Shown: positions 40,818 through 53,250, numbered from the stretch's first letter. The stretch is 64,000 nucleotides of DNA from Paulinella micropora (GCA_009731375.1 BJOX01000241.1:128782-192781); one strand, 5' to 3'. Notes: generated by a model not told the origin, from the letters alone. Translations and numbers: made by a program.

Positions 40818-43800
40818 GCGCTGGGGCAGGGGCCCACGTCCAAGTGACCTTCCCCTCAAGGCAAGAGCGGGAGGAGAGCATGCTGAGCCTTATGGATTGG
40901 GCAAAGGAGCAAAAGTTCCATGCCAGCTGGGGCCGCACACTGGGAGCGCGACGGCGCACTCAATGGGCGGTCCGCGGCGTGGAGAGCAATGCGCGCGCCA
41001 AGCGCACCGTTGACCTACCTAACAACTTCGCACCACAAGCCAATCCTTTTGAAAAGCTGCCGATTGAGCCCACACCGCCATCGGACGCCCCTCTTGCGGA
41101 TGACCCCGCGACGGCGATACCTGAACGCAAGGGGCAGCAGAAGAAGGCGAGGACGCAGCCAACACCCTTCGTGTTTAAAGTTGCAACGCACAACTGGAAC
41201 GGAAAAGCCTTGGAATGCATCGCGGAGCGGGAAGTGCACTACAACTTGCGCCGCTATGACATTGTAGCAGTGCAGGAGCACAACCTCTCGGAAGCGACCA
41301 TGGGTAAACTTCGGGCCAAGAACTACAGCTGGTTGGGGGCACCGGCGCTGGGGCACAAATCGGGGACTGGCTTCTTGGTCGGTCTCCACCTTGTACCCTA
41401 CGTACAATCTCTGGAACAGGGGAACCCTCATTTCCACGGGATACGCATTGCAGCGGGAACACGAGGAGAAGAAGACATCTACGTACTCTCGGCGTACATG
41501 CCGCAAGAGTCAGCCAGACGGGAAGAGAGAGAAGCTGCCTGGGCGGCGCTATCAGAGATGGTAGCGCTGTACAGGAGCCGGGGGGAGGTCATAGTCCTGG
41601 GCGACATGAATGCCAAACTTGGACCCCCCACGACTGAGCGGGAGCAGGGCCTGCTAGGGAGCTTCGACTATAATGTCAAGCGCACCGACAATGGTCAACT
41701 ACTCGCCGAGCTGATCTCCCAGAATGACATGGTGGCCCTCAATGGTCACTTTAAAGCTCCGGGCTCGGAGCGTGGACACGCAACGAGATTGCAGGTAGTC
41801 ACGACAGAAGGGGAGGTGGGCCTGGCGGCATCGGCCCTTGACTACATCGTAGTCACCCCCCGGCTGTTCCCTACAGAAAAGAAGAGCGCGCTCTTTGGGG
41901 TAGATACCGGGGACCTGGAATCAGATCACCGGCCCGTCTATGTGAAACTACGTTGCCCCCGCCGAGCGATCCTCAGACGCAAAAGGGTACGGTATCGGAA
42001 GTTCAACCTACACAAGCTAGTCTTGAAAGGGGGCTCAGCCGAAGACCGTGAGGCTGTGGAGTCCAACCGGGCACTTTACGAAGCAAAGCTGGAGGAAAGC
42101 TTTGCGGACTTCACACTCCCTGGCGGAGCTCGGGAAAAGGACCAGCCAACAAGGCTACGCCTGGCCAACGAGGTCACGAGCGAGTTCATTAAGAGGTCGT
42201 TCGCGGCTTTGAAAGCCTCGGTGGGTGACCGGCTGGTTGCCAAGGAGTTCCGTCGAGATTGGTTTGACGACGAATTGCGTACTGCAATCAACGCCCGCAG
42301 GAACGCGTACCGGGTCTTCGTTAAATCACCCTCCGAGCACACCTGGGCCCAATACTCCGAGGCACGTAGCAGAACGCGTGCACTCGTTCAGGCAAAGAAG
42401 CGGGCTAGCTGGGAACGTTTCTTGGCGAATATGGTGGATGCACACGGTCGTCATGACACTAAGAACTTCTACAGCCTGGCCAGGCGACTTGTGCCACAGG
42501 CTAGCGCCTCGACGGTACACCCGATCCGTAAGGAGGACGGTACCATGGCGACTACGCAGACCGAGAGATTGGACACGGTGACCAGGTATAGGGCCAAACT
42601 AGGTGCCCCTCTGCAAAACCCCTTCTTTGACGAAACTTTCCGAACCACCATCGAGGCGCGCATGGCGGAGCACCTCCGGGACTCTGTCACACAAGCTGAG
42701 ATCGACCTTGACGGGGAGTTCACACTGGAGGAGCTAGAAGAGTGCTTAGAACAGGCCCAGTTCGGTAAGGCGTGTGGCAACGACGAAACTCGAAACGAAA
42801 TGTTCAAGTGCGGTGGCGCTACCATGCGCCAACTCCTCCTGAGGATGTTCAACTTCCTTCGGGATATTGAGACAACGCCTGACGACTGGGGGATGGGCAC
42901 ACTTGTCAACCTCTACAAAGACGGAGACCCAGCTGACTTGGGGAACTACCGAGGCATCGCTCTTATGAGCTGTCTAGGAAAGCTCTATCTCAGTCTGTGG
43001 GCTAGGCGTTTGTCTGGCTTCATGGAAGGGAAACTGTCAGAGGAACAAGGCGGATTTCGTCCGAACCGGTCCACAACGGACCAAATAATCTCATTGCACG
43101 AGGCTCTGGTACGCAGGAAGTTAACGAGACGCAGTACTTATCTGTTCTTTGTGGACTTCCGAAAGGCGTTCGATACCGTTTGGCAAGATGGCTTATGGGA
43201 ACGACTGTGGCAAAGCGGAATTCGAGGACGGGCCTGGCGCATCATTCGTGATGCATACCGAGGAATTCGCATGCGGGTCCTCGTAGATGGCTGCCTGACC
43301 CAACCCGTCCCTGTGTCACAAGGAGTTCGCCAAGGAGACCCCCTCTCTCCTGTCTTGTTCCTTATCTTCATCGACGCACTTGCTGAAATGTTGGCGGAAC
43401 GGTGCAAAGGGCTGGCATACAGTCCCGAGGGTCCGGCTACCCGACGACAGTTGCGGAGTTTGCTCTACGCAGATGATATCGTCATGCTCGCGGAATCGCC
43501 GGAGGAGCTGAACGCCATGATCGAAGTGGTGCGCTCGTTTTGTGATACGTGGAGGATCGAAATCAACTTGGCCAAAAGTCAGGTGATGGAAGTTCACCCA
43601 CGTGGGGTATGTCGCAAAGCGGAAGGCTACTACTACGGCTCAAAGGCAATCGAGGTGGTCAAGCAGTACAAATACCTAGGGCTCATGCTGACGAACACCT
43701 TGAGCTGGGACGCACACCACGAACGCGCCCTAGCAAAGGCTCGCAAAGGGCACGTGGCGCTGGCACGTTTGTTCGCGAGGAGAGAAATCCCCTTTGCGGC

Positions 43801-45079
43801 TAAGCGAGCCATGTGGACCACAACTACACTCTCATCTCTGGAATATGGAGCAGAGGTGACGACCTTCAATGACACCAAACGCAGGCAGTACGAGGCAATT
43901 CAACATCACGCGCTTACGGCAATGCTGAGCATTCGCCGCAAGGCCTCGCAAGGGGCGGTGAGGGCTTTAGCTGGGCAAATCAGCCTGGAGACCAGATTTC
44001 TGGCTAAAAAGCTGCGGTATAGAGCCGAGCTTTACCTCATGTCACGCGACCGATGGCCCCGCTACTTGGTCTCGCTACCAAAACCGAACTCCAGAGTGTC
44101 GGGCAGGACGTCTTCGAACTGGCAGGCTCAGTGTGCTTCGCTACTAGAGGATGACCTCACTCTGAAAGAGCAATGGCTCTCGTTCAAAAGCTCAGTAGAC
44201 GGGTCGGCTGTACCCTTCGACCCAGAAACCAGAGAGGGAGCGAGGGTCAATGCTAGGAGAGTGTGGGACCGAGCGGTGGACGCATGGTCGGTACGTCACG
44301 ATTTGGCCAAGCTAACGCAGGCTGCTGAAAAAGAGGGCAGCCAGGCCAGACTTATCGCCAGTGCGTTGCACAACACCACTAAGTTCCAGCCTCTTCTTGC
44401 CACGAGGAGCAACGGGGCCGCCAATGTCCTTCGTCGACGATTGTTGACAGGGTCGGCAGCCTTGAATTACCTCATGGCGAAAACCGTACGTTCACGCTCG
44501 TCACTCTGCCTTTGCGGGGAGGCAGAAGAAACGGAGGAACATTTCCTCCTTGACTGTGATCGGTACGATAGCGACAGGGACCTCATGATGGACATGATCA
44601 GGGCACATTGCACTTGCGAACGCAAGGGCAAGCCCAGCTGTGGCCAGTTCTTATCAGGATTATCCGATGAGGGCTCGGAAACAGAAATGAGCACGTTCAT
44701 TTTGGGGGCCCCAACGCGACAGCGCATTCCGTGCCCGAGCGCGGATGCACATATCCAATTCTTTGTCCAACAAGCCTACGAAACCCGAGGCAAAGAGTTG
44801 ACCCGCCTTCTGAGGCCCGCTGCCGATCGAGACGGCCGGCAGGACATCAGGAGTTACTTTGTTTCCAAACGACCTCGCGACCAATCACACCGTGCGCCCG
44901 ATAACTCTTCCAACCCTAACTCCCCCGTGCCGGACACTCAAAGACCCCACAAGAGATCACGCGTAGAACCGTCAGACTGCACAAATTCGGGGCCTAGTGC
45001 CCATTCCCAGCCCGCTACCCAGTCGCCGATTGGCGGCGGGGTGGAATGGATGCCTATGTCTTCGGATATGCAGAGCTGA
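40733..45079 (+). CDS. LINE ORF2: AP endonuclease, reverse transcriptase, C-terminal zinc knuckle
   Basis: 1448 residues open from a GTG at 40733; the true start is unclear. The endonuclease domain (~residues 145-410) shows ATHNWNGKAL, IVAVQEHNL, VIVLGDMNAKLG and ESDHRPVYVKL, the Mg-binding and catalytic series of APE-type LINEs. The reverse transcriptase (~700-960) shows NYRGIALMS, FFVDFRKAFDTVW (motif A), GVRQGDPLSPVLF (motif B) and LLYADDIVML (motif C). The C-terminus has CLCGEAEETEEHFLLDC, a CxC...H...C zinc knuckle. No RNase H domain is evident. The protein nicks the target and primes cDNA synthesis there. The clade cannot be set without phylogeny. All active-site residues are present. 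Confidence 0.93.
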   Translation: MGGSFNLLLEDPWKNPLPSRVQASAHHVGAGAGAHVQVTFPSRQEREESMLSLMDWAKEQKFHASWGRTLGARRRTQWAVRGVESNARAKRTVDLPNNFAPQANPFEKLPIEPTPPSDAPLADDPATAIPERKGQQKKARTQPTPFVFKVATHNWNGKALECIAEREVHYNLRRYDIVAVQEHNLSEATMGKLRAKNYSWLGAPALGHKSGTGFLVGLHLVPYVQSLEQGNPHFHGIRIAAGTRGEEDIYVLSAYMPQESARREEREAAWAALSEMVALYRSRGEVIVLGDMNAKLGPPTTEREQGLLGSFDYNVKRTDNGQLLAELISQNDMVALNGHFKAPGSERGHATRLQVVTTEGEVGLAASALDYIVVTPRLFPTEKKSALFGVDTGDLESDHRPVYVKLRCPRRAILRRKRVRYRKFNLHKLVLKGGSAEDREAVESNRALYEAKLEESFADFTLPGGAREKDQPTRLRLANEVTSEFIKRSFAALKASVGDRLVAKEFRRDWFDDELRTAINARRNAYRVFVKSPSEHTWAQYSEARSRTRALVQAKKRASWERFLANMVDAHGRHDTKNFYSLARRLVPQASASTVHPIRKEDGTMATTQTERLDTVTRYRAKLGAPLQNPFFDETFRTTIEARMAEHLRDSVTQAEIDLDGEFTLEELEECLEQAQFGKACGNDETRNEMFKCGGATMRQLLLRMFNFLRDIETTPDDWGMGTLVNLYKDGDPADLGNYRGIALMSCLGKLYLSLWARRLSGFMEGKLSEEQGGFRPNRSTTDQIISLHEALVRRKLTRRSTYLFFVDFRKAFDTVWQDGLWERLWQSGIRGRAWRIIRDAYRGIRMRVLVDGCLTQPVPVSQGVRQGDPLSPVLFLIFIDALAEMLAERCKGLAYSPEGPATRRQLRSLLYADDIVMLAESPEELNAMIEVVRSFCDTWRIEINLAKSQVMEVHPRGVCRKAEGYYYGSKAIEVVKQYKYLGLMLTNTLSWDAHHERALAKARKGHVALARLFARREIPFAAKRAMWTTTTLSSLEYGAEVTTFNDTKRRQYEAIQHHALTAMLSIRRKASQGAVRALAGQISLETRFLAKKLRYRAELYLMSRDRWPRYLVSLPKPNSRVSGRTSSNWQAQCASLLEDDLTLKEQWLSFKSSVDGSAVPFDPETREGARVNARRVWDRAVDAWSVRHDLAKLTQAAEKEGSQARLIASALHNTTKFQPLLATRSNGAANVLRRRLLTGSAALNYLMAKTVRSRSSLCLCGEAEETEEHFLLDCDRYDSDRDLMMDMIRAHCTCERKGKPSCGQFLSGLSDEGSETEMSTFILGAPTRQRIPCPSADAHIQFFVQQAYETRGKELTRLLRPAADRDGRQDIRSYFVSKRPRDQSHRAPDNSSNPNSPVPDTQRPHKRSRVEPSDCTNSGPSAHSQPATQSPIGGGVEWMPMSSDMQS

Positions 45080-45080
45080 T

Positions 45081-45510
<430 letters not shown>

Positions 45511-45626
45511 ATAGATGAGATGTCGCAAAGGAATGTAGTCCTTGCAAAGGAACGCAGTTTCACATCAAACAGTAATTTGTGTACTGTGCATGTGTCCGGG
45601 ATGGGAATCACGGGTAGACTGTGTGT
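45511..45626 (-). mobile_element. 3'-terminal fragment of the RLE-type LINE
   Basis: Nearly identical to 47057-47170, the 3' UTR end of the retrotransposon at 47.1-50.8 kb. It abuts GATA on its left, i.e. a TATC tail on its sense strand, and is joined at 45626 to a piece of the other LINE. Confidence 0.85.
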
Positions 45627-46018
45627 TCTTATCAGGATTATCCGATGAGGGCTCGGAAACAGAAATGAGCACGTTCATTTTGGGGGCCCCGACGCGACAG
45701 CCCATCCCCTGCCCGAGCGCGGATGCACATATCCAATTCTTTGTCCAATAAGCCTGCAAAACCTGAGGCAAAGAGTTGACCCGCCTTCTGAGGCCCGCTG
45801 CCGATCGAGACGGCCAGCAGGACATCAGGAGTTACTTTGTTTCCAAACGGCCTCGCGACCAATCACACCGTGCGCCCGATAACTCTTCCAGTCCCAACTC
45901 CTCCGTGCCAGACACTCAAAGATGCCACAAGAGGACACGCGTAGAACCGTCAGACTGCATAAATTCTGAGCTTAGTGCTCTTTCCCAGTCCGTTACCCAG
46001 TCACCGATTGGCGGCGGG
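45627..46018 (+). mobile_element. 5'-truncated copy of the APE-type LINE
   Basis: Matches 44645-45040 with scattered substitutions (for example, an in-frame stop TAA at ~45748). It contains the end of ORF2 and stops at GGCGGCGGGGT, ~50 bases short of the usual 3' end, where a GGTA array begins. Confidence 0.88.
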
Positions 46019-46055
46019 GTAGGTAGGTAGGTAGGTAGGTAGGTAGGTAGGTAGG

Positions 46056-46090
<35 letters not shown>

Positions 46091-46103
46091 GTAGGTAGGT
46101 AGG

Positions 46104-46141
<38 letters not shown>

Positions 46142-46259
46142 CTAGATAGATAGATAGATAGATGGATAGATAGATAGATAGATAGATGCTATTTTTGAGC
46201 TCCACGGAAGCCAGCAGGGGTGAGGGGAGATAGATAGAACGAAATAGATAGAAAGATAG

Positions 46260-46322
<63 letters not shown>

Positions 46323-46359
46323 TAGGTAGGCAGGTAGGTAGGTAGGTAGATGGATAGAC

Positions 46360-46397
<38 letters not shown>

Positions 46398-46400
46398 AGA
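46019..46400. repeat. GGTA/GATA array
   Basis: Two GGTA blocks, GATA blocks and one 40-base unique island at 46190-46230. Confidence 0.95.
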
Positions 46401-46454
46401 AAAATAGATAGGTACATACTGTTTGAGGTCCATCAGGGGTGAGGAAGATTTTTC

Positions 46455-46490
<36 letters not shown>

Positions 46491-46644
46491 TGATAGATAG
46501 ATAGATAAAGAAAATAGATAAGGTACATACTGTTAGAGGTCCATCAGGGGTGAGGAAGATTTTTCAGATAGATAGATAGATAGATAAAGAAAATAGATAA
46601 GGTACATACTGTTTGAGGTCCATCAGGGGGGAGGAAGATTTTCC

Positions 46645-46686
<42 letters not shown>

Positions 46687-46844
46687 AGAAAAAATAGATA
46701 GGTACATACTGTTTGAGGTCCATCAGGGGTGAGGAAGATTTTTCAGATGGATAGATAGATAGATAGACAGATAGATAGATAGATAAAGAAAAATAGATAA
46801 GGTACATACTGTTTGAACTCCATCAGGGGTGAGGAAGATTTTTC

Positions 46845-46906
<62 letters not shown>

Positions 46907-46949
46907 GTACATACTGTTTGAACTCCATCAGGGGTGAGGAAGATTTTTC

Positions 46950-46995
<46 letters not shown>

Positions 46996-47056
46996 AGAAA
47001 AATAGATAAGGTACATACTGTTTGAAATCCATCAGGGGTGAGGAAGATTTTTCAGA
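46401..47056. repeat. Compound satellite, seven units left of the RLE LINE
   Basis: Each unit is a variable GATA block plus a ~55-base core, A(T)AGGTACATACTGTTTGA then (G/A)(G/C)TCCATCAGGGGTGAGG and AAGATTTTTCAGAT, at ~46408, 46516, 46600, 46700, 46800, 46909 and 47010. The same satellite resumes to the right of the LINE. Confidence 0.9.
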
Positions 47057-50000
47057 TAGATGAGGTGTCGCAAAGGAATGTAGTCCTTGCAAAGGAACGC
47101 AGTTTCACATCAAACAATAATTTGTGTACTGTGCATGTGTCCGGGATGGGAATCACGGGTAGACTGTGTTCTGGAAAAAGAAGAGGAGGAAGGACGTTGA
47201 AGAAAAAGGCAATCTAGGAATGGAGAGTGGGAGGATAAGGAAGAAGAGAAAGAAAAGGAAGCCGTTAGTCCAAGTGTTTTGAGCACCGTAAGCTTGCGCA
47301 AGCTACAATGATGACATTGTATGAGGCCTAAACCCCCGCAGGGACCTAGCCCGGGCTATGCAACACTGGACGGCTATGATGGAATGCAGTCACCAATACG
47401 GACTAGAGGAAGATTAGTCCAATTTTTGACTGCACAGGAGCGATAAATCGCAAAAGAGCAACGAGCTACGCAGGAGGATAGCTTGAAGCAAAGGGATTTG
47501 GATTGGGGATGGGAAAAACCCAAGGCGCGGAAACATCGATGAACAGAGAACGATACCATGCCGCGAGCCCCGCATTCGATTGGTCGAAGGTGGCAGGTCC
47601 ATCCGTTGTCCTCGATTTGAGATTTGAGCTTGTTGTATCGGTTGGTCTTGTAGGCTCGTGCGTCAAGGATGTTTTCCTCGACCGGGCACGTTAGCTCGAT
47701 CAGAATACATATCTTGGTAGACAGTGACCAGACAACGATATCGGGGCGGAGGTCAGTGACACAAATGTGGACAGGAAAGGCTTGCTCAGAACCGGTGTAT
47801 TGGGTTTGGAGTTGCCAATCGTTTGCAGTGTCAAGCAGGGATGGTCGATGAAATGACTGTCTCTTAGGCTTCTGCTCGCCCTCTTTCACAAACATAGACT
47901 TTGATTCATTTTGGTCTATAGGGGAGCGTTTGTTATGGCTCTCGATGTGTTTTTGAAGGGGAGCTTCAATAGTGCAGAGCACAGAGTCATGACGCCAGGT
48001 ATAGCGGCCTTGTTTGAGGGCAACATGGCAACCGGAGAGGATGTGGCATAGATGTGCTTGACCAGAACAGAGGGCACACTTGTTGTTGGGAATGATTCCC
48101 CACAGACGTCTAAGGTCGGGGGTAATAACCGAGTTTGTGCTTGCGTTGATGACCCAAGAGATTAAACGGGGATTACGGGTTCCGATGAGGCGAGCCCAGG
48201 AGAGGTCGAAGGGGCATGCGTCTTCAAAACGAAGGAAGCACCCTTGCATGGCTTTGTCCATGTCATGCACTGTGGTTGTCTCAAGTATTGTCTCAGCAGC
48301 TAATTCTAAAACCCTGTCTTTGCGGTCTGTGATGGAATGTTCTTTTGGGTAGCGACCATGGCCAAGTCCGAGATGATCGGATTGGCCTCGATGTTTGAAT
48401 TCAAAATCAACTTGTGCCTCAAGCTTTTCGAGCACAGGCTCTGGTTTCCAGATAGTTCGAAATGTTTCGTGTTTCGTCAGGTTCATCGCATAAATGGACG
48501 AGAGGTGTTTATCTGGGCAGTACTTCAGCATTTGAGCACGGTTGATTTGAAGTCGCTGGTAAAAAGAGACGATGGATTGGAGCTGTAGACCGAATTTCGA
48601 GCGTGGGCGGTAAAGGCAAGAGACCAGAGCTCTTTTGTAGATATTGGCCCATTTTTTGAGGAAGCGGGTCGCAATTTTCTCAAGGGTTTTGGCGAAAGAT
48701 AAGCAGAGGTCATAAATGAGAAATGGCCAGGCAAGTGACTGGACAGCGTAGTGCTGGTATAGCCAAAATTTCATAAAGCCATTGATCGAGCAGCTATCGA
48801 TGGCTTGCATAGAAAGAATGAACTTCTTTTGGATTGCTGCACGTTGTTCGTTTTCGCTGAGGTCATGGTAGACAATCCATCCGAGGTCTTTGAAAGGCTT
48901 GTCAGCGATGAAGTCAATCGGTTTGCCAGTAATAGTAAGGGCGGGGTCGAAGGGTGGGAACGAGATCGGCAATAATCGTTTGAGACCCTTATAGTCGTCG
49001 GCTTTAGTCCAGTATTTGAAAGCAAGGCTTTTGCATTTGGGCGGTTTCGCGGCCATTGTTCTGGACCATGACAGAAATTTGTCAATCATGTTGATGGACG
49101 ATTGACAGTGTTTCGGGGATCGGCAGTGTAGTTTGAGGTCGTCAGCATAAGCAGCTTCGTGCACGATGACTTCATCTGTTGAGGTCTTATGCTTGAAATG
49201 ATAACCGTTGTTTTTGGTCAAGGATGATAGGAGGTCAAGGAGTAGGTTGAAAACTATGTTGAAAAGGAGAGGAGAAATGCAGCATCCTTGAAAAACGCCA
49301 ACAGCAAAAACAAAGGGTTCTGATGACCAATCTTTCCCTTCGATTGTGGCTACTAAGAGTTCGTAGTATAAAAAGATTATGCGAGCAAACATAGGGGGCA
49401 CGTGGTACCACCAGAGAGCGAACTGGATCAAGTTGTGGTTTACGCTTCCAAAAGCGTTTTGTAGGTCAATCCATGCTATGACCAGTTGGCGATAGTGATC
49501 TTTTGCATTTCTGATGGTAGCTTTTGTAGTAGCAATGTGCTCGGGGCATCCTGCAACGTTACGGAGGAAACCTTTTTGTTTTGCTCTGTCAAAGTACTTG
49601 TTATCTAGCAAAAAACTCTCTAGGCGTTTTGACCACAAAGAGAAAAATACCTTACCCGAGCAGCTTGTCAGAGCAATCGGACGATAGTTTGAGGCCTGAA
49701 GTGGATCGCCGTCCTTATGAAGGAGGGAGATAGCAGCTTGGGCCCAGCTATTAGCTACATCCGTTGTCCAACACTTGACAATGAGTTTGTGTAAGAAAAG
49801 TAAAGCGGTGGGAAGTCTCTTGTAAACAAGGTAGCTAATACCATCTCTGCCAGGGGCTGCACCATTACGCTTGGCAAACACAGATCTTTTGGTTTCCAAG
49901 AAGGACGGTGGCTTGAGGTCAAAGGGGACAGTTGGTAGAGGTGGGCGATTCATTTCAGGTAAGGGCACGTAGGTTTGTTCACGATTAGCGCCTTTGTATA

Positions 50001-50784
50001 GGTTGGGAAAGTAGGAGTCACAGTTTTCTTTGGATAGGGAGGAAGTGGTTTGGGTTGAGGGGGGATGAAACAGATTTTTGGCAAACTTATGAGGGTCAGT
50101 TCGGAAGCGTGTATTTGCTTGTCGTTGAGCGGAGCTTAAAGTTGCTTCCTTGAGACGACGGCGGAGGCGGTTACCGGTCTTCAATAATACTCGCCAAGTT
50201 TTTTGCAGGCTTTTTGCAACAGCAGCTGGAATTGAACCTGCCCTTTTGAGATCTCGCAGATGTCTCTTTTGGATCAGTTTTTGTTGTCGGTTCTGCGTGA
50301 GTTCTGTTTGGAGCCGGATTACGTGGCGGTTTTTTCGTTCATGAGTTTGTTCTTGTGTTTTTGTTTGAGGTACCCGTTGTGATATGAAGTCGTAGAGATA
50401 TCTTTCAAATTTCGCTACTGCTTCGTCACACGACAGGCATTTGATGAGAGAGGAGGGGAGGATGAGAGGGAGTGCGGATTGGAGTTCTTCTTCAATGCCT
50501 TTCCATTCGCTTGGTGTTGATGGCAATACCAGGCGTTTTCTTCTTTCGGTTGGTTCTTTCGGGGCACTTCTTGTCCGATGGACGAAATGGGAGTATGTCT
50601 CGGCGTCAACACAGTGGGTGGAATCCAGGTTGATAATGCCGGGTTGCGACTTGTAGTCCGAATGGACGTGCGCTTTTGGGCTCTTCTTTTCGAGGAGGCC
50701 CGAAAGGTCTTCGTAAGGGTGAACATGAGCAAAATCTCCTCCAGGGGGTTCAGGCGGTGCAGAGCACGCACTGGGAGGGTGACG

Positions 50785-50785
<1 letters not shown>
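47057..50785 (-). mobile_element. R2-like RLE-type non-LTR retrotransposon, 5'-truncated
   Basis: Sense strand is minus. The 5' end at ~50785 (GTCACCCTCCCAGTGCG) follows (TATC)n directly. The 3' UTR (47057-47373) ends CCTTTGCGACACCTC and then ATCTATC. There is one long ORF. It is inserted in the compound satellite. Absence of an ATG near the ORF start suggests 5' truncation. A second 3'-end copy lies at 45511-45626. Confidence 0.85.
47374..50785 (-). CDS. R2-like protein: reverse transcriptase, CCHC knuckle, restriction-like endonuclease
   Basis: ~1136 residues of real coding; the open frame runs on into the GATA repeat (to 50949), which merely adds Ser-Ile-Tyr-Leu repeats. Reverse-transcriptase blocks: SNYRPIALTSCSGKVF, motif A IDLQNAFGSVNHNL, motif B VFQGCCISPLLFNIVF and motif C AAYADDLKLHC. 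Then a thumb, and the knuckle CALCSGQAHLCHILSGC (C-x2-C-x7-H-x4-C). Last is a PD-(D/E)xK endonuclease core: LRPDIVVWSLSTKICILIEL, then TCPVEENILDARAYK and YNKL. This order is that of R2/R4/NeSL-type site-specific LINEs. The N-terminal zinc fingers and Myb domain expected for R2 are not seen, and there is no Met before the reverse transcriptase, so this copy is N-terminally truncated. No internal stops. Confidence 0.9.
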
Positions 50786-50822
<37 letters not shown>

Positions 50823-50885
50823 AGAAAAATAGATAAGGTACATACTGTTTGAGGTCCATCAGGGGTGAGGAAGATTTTTCAGATG

Positions 50886-50926
<41 letters not shown>

Positions 50927-50976
50927 GGTACATACTGTTTGAACTCCATCAGGGGTGAGGAAGATTTTTCAGATAG

Positions 50977-51022
<46 letters not shown>

Positions 51023-51167
51023 ATAGATAAGGTACATAGTGTTTGAGGTCCATCAGGGGTGAGGAAGATTTTTCTTTTTCAGGCGATGCTGGTAAGGAGG
51101 AGGAGGAAGAGGAGATAGATAGATAGATAGATAGATAAATAGATATATAGATAGGTAGGTAGATAGG

Positions 51168-51202
<35 letters not shown>

Positions 51203-51396
51203 GTAGGTAGGTAGGTAGGTAGGTAGGTAGGTAGGTAGATAGATAGATAGATAGATAGATAAAGAAAAATAGATAAGGTACATACTGTTTGAACTCCATC
51301 AGGGGTGAAGAGGGTTTTTCAGGTGTTTCAGGTGATGATGGTAAGGAGGAGGAAGAAGAAGAGGAGGAGAGAGAGGGGTCTGAAGCAGAGGCAGAG
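50786..51396. repeat. Compound satellite right of the RLE LINE, GGTA/GATA arrays, GGA-rich tract
   Basis: The same GATA + GGTACATACTGTTTGA core as 46401-47056, four units (50838, 50931, 51030, 51277), with GATA/GGTA between. 51330-51395 is GGA/GAA-rich and related to 51085-51112. Confidence 0.9.
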
Positions 51397-52004
<608 letters not shown>

Positions 52005-52080
52005 NNNNNNNNNNNNNNNNNNNNNNNNNNNNNNNNNNNNNNNNNNNNNNNNNNNNNNNNNNNNNNNNNNNNNNNNNNNN
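52005..52080. other. Assembly gap (76 N)
   Basis: Inside the last 50-bp unit. Confidence 0.99.
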
Positions 52081-52372
52081 AGGCAGCTCTAGCAACCGCG
52101 CTTGGTGTATGCACTTGCACATTCGGTGACGTCTTGCAAGAGGTTGCTGGGACTGCGGAATAACCTCGGCTTAGTGCAGTCTTGCCCTCAGGAGCTCCAT
52201 CGGTGGCCCCGATCATCAGGCGAGAGACTGACACGGGGGGGTGGAGGACCTCGAACAAGGGTATTGGAGGCTTATGTCCGTTGAGGATATGCCATTAGCT
52301 GCATCAGTACGCCTCAGATATAGTAAATACATATATGAATATATATATATGTTATATATATATATACATACA

Positions 52373-52422
<50 letters not shown>

Positions 52423-52520
52423 TAGATAGATAGGTAGGTAGGTAGGTAGAGAGATAGTCGGCGATGCCATTAGCGGCTATAGATAGATGTAGATAGGTAG
52501 GTAGGTAAGGGAGGTAGATA
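52081..52520. other. Unique island and TA/CATA/GATA arrays
   Basis: 52081-52325 is unique (open but unrecognised frames). Repeats from 52326. No supportable gene. Confidence 0.5.
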
Positions 52521-53250
52521 GATAGGAGGAAAGGATAGGATAGGATTAGGATAGGATAGGATAGGATAGGATAGGAAATGATAGGATAGGATAGGATAGG
52601 ATAGGATATGATAGGATTAGGATAGGATAGGATAGGATAGGATAGGATTAGGATAGGATTAGGATAGGATTAGGATAGGATAGGATAGGATAGGATAGGA
52701 TAGGATTGGATAGGATTGGATAGGATTGGATAGGATTGGATAGGATAGGAAAGGATAGGAAAGGATAGGAAAGGATAGGAAAGGATAGGATAGGATAGGA
52801 TAGGAAAGGATAGGAAAGGATAGGATAGGATAGGATAGGATATAGGATAGGATAGGATTAGGATAGGATAGGATTAGGATAGGTTAGAAAAGGATAGGAT
52901 AGGATAGGATAGGATAGGATTAGGATAGGATTAGGATAGGATAGGATTAGGATAGGATTAGGATGGGATAGGATTAGGATAGGATAGGATAGGAATAGGA
53001 TAGGATAGGATTAGGATAGGATAGGATAGGATAGGATTAGGATAGGATAGGATTAGGATAGGATTAGTATAGGATTAGGATAGGATAGGATAGGATTAGG
53101 ATAGGATAGGATTAGGATAGAATCAGGATAGGATTAGGATAGGATAGGATTAGGATAGGATAGGATTAGGATAGGATAGGATTAGGATAGGATTAGGATA
53201 GGATTAGGATTAGGATAGGTTAGGATTAGATTAGGATAGGATTAGGATAG
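52521..53250. repeat. (GGATA)n / GGATTA minisatellite
   Basis: About 730 bases of AGGAT pentamers with interspersed TTAGGAT hexamers. It is internal and irregular, so not a telomere. Confidence 0.92.

Larger units (their letters stand above)
39813..45080 (+). mobile_element. Full-length APE-type non-LTR retrotransposon (LINE), ~5.3 kb
   Basis: Begins CTCGGGGGGATGCAGAGGGC directly after (TATC)n and ends GATAGACCAAACA directly before (TATC)n. It has a ~555-base 5' UTR, an ORF1-like frame (40368-40817) and a 1448-residue ORF2 without a single break, so the copy is young. No poly(A) tail: the 3' end is the tetranucleotide array. Target and tail are discussed in the findings. Confidence 0.85.

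Noticed and set aside
41015-44884. Numerous 60-160-residue ORFs antisense or out of frame to the LINE ORF2
   Set aside because: GC-rich shadows of the 1448-residue reverse-transcriptase frame.
50786-50949. N-terminal extension of the RLE LINE protein through the satellite
   Set aside because: Open only because of the GATA repeat; the element itself starts at ~50785.
52521-53250. Telomere repeat (TTAGG-like)
   Set aside because: Units are mostly GGATA with irregular TTAGGAT, internal to the chromosome sequence, with no terminal orientation.
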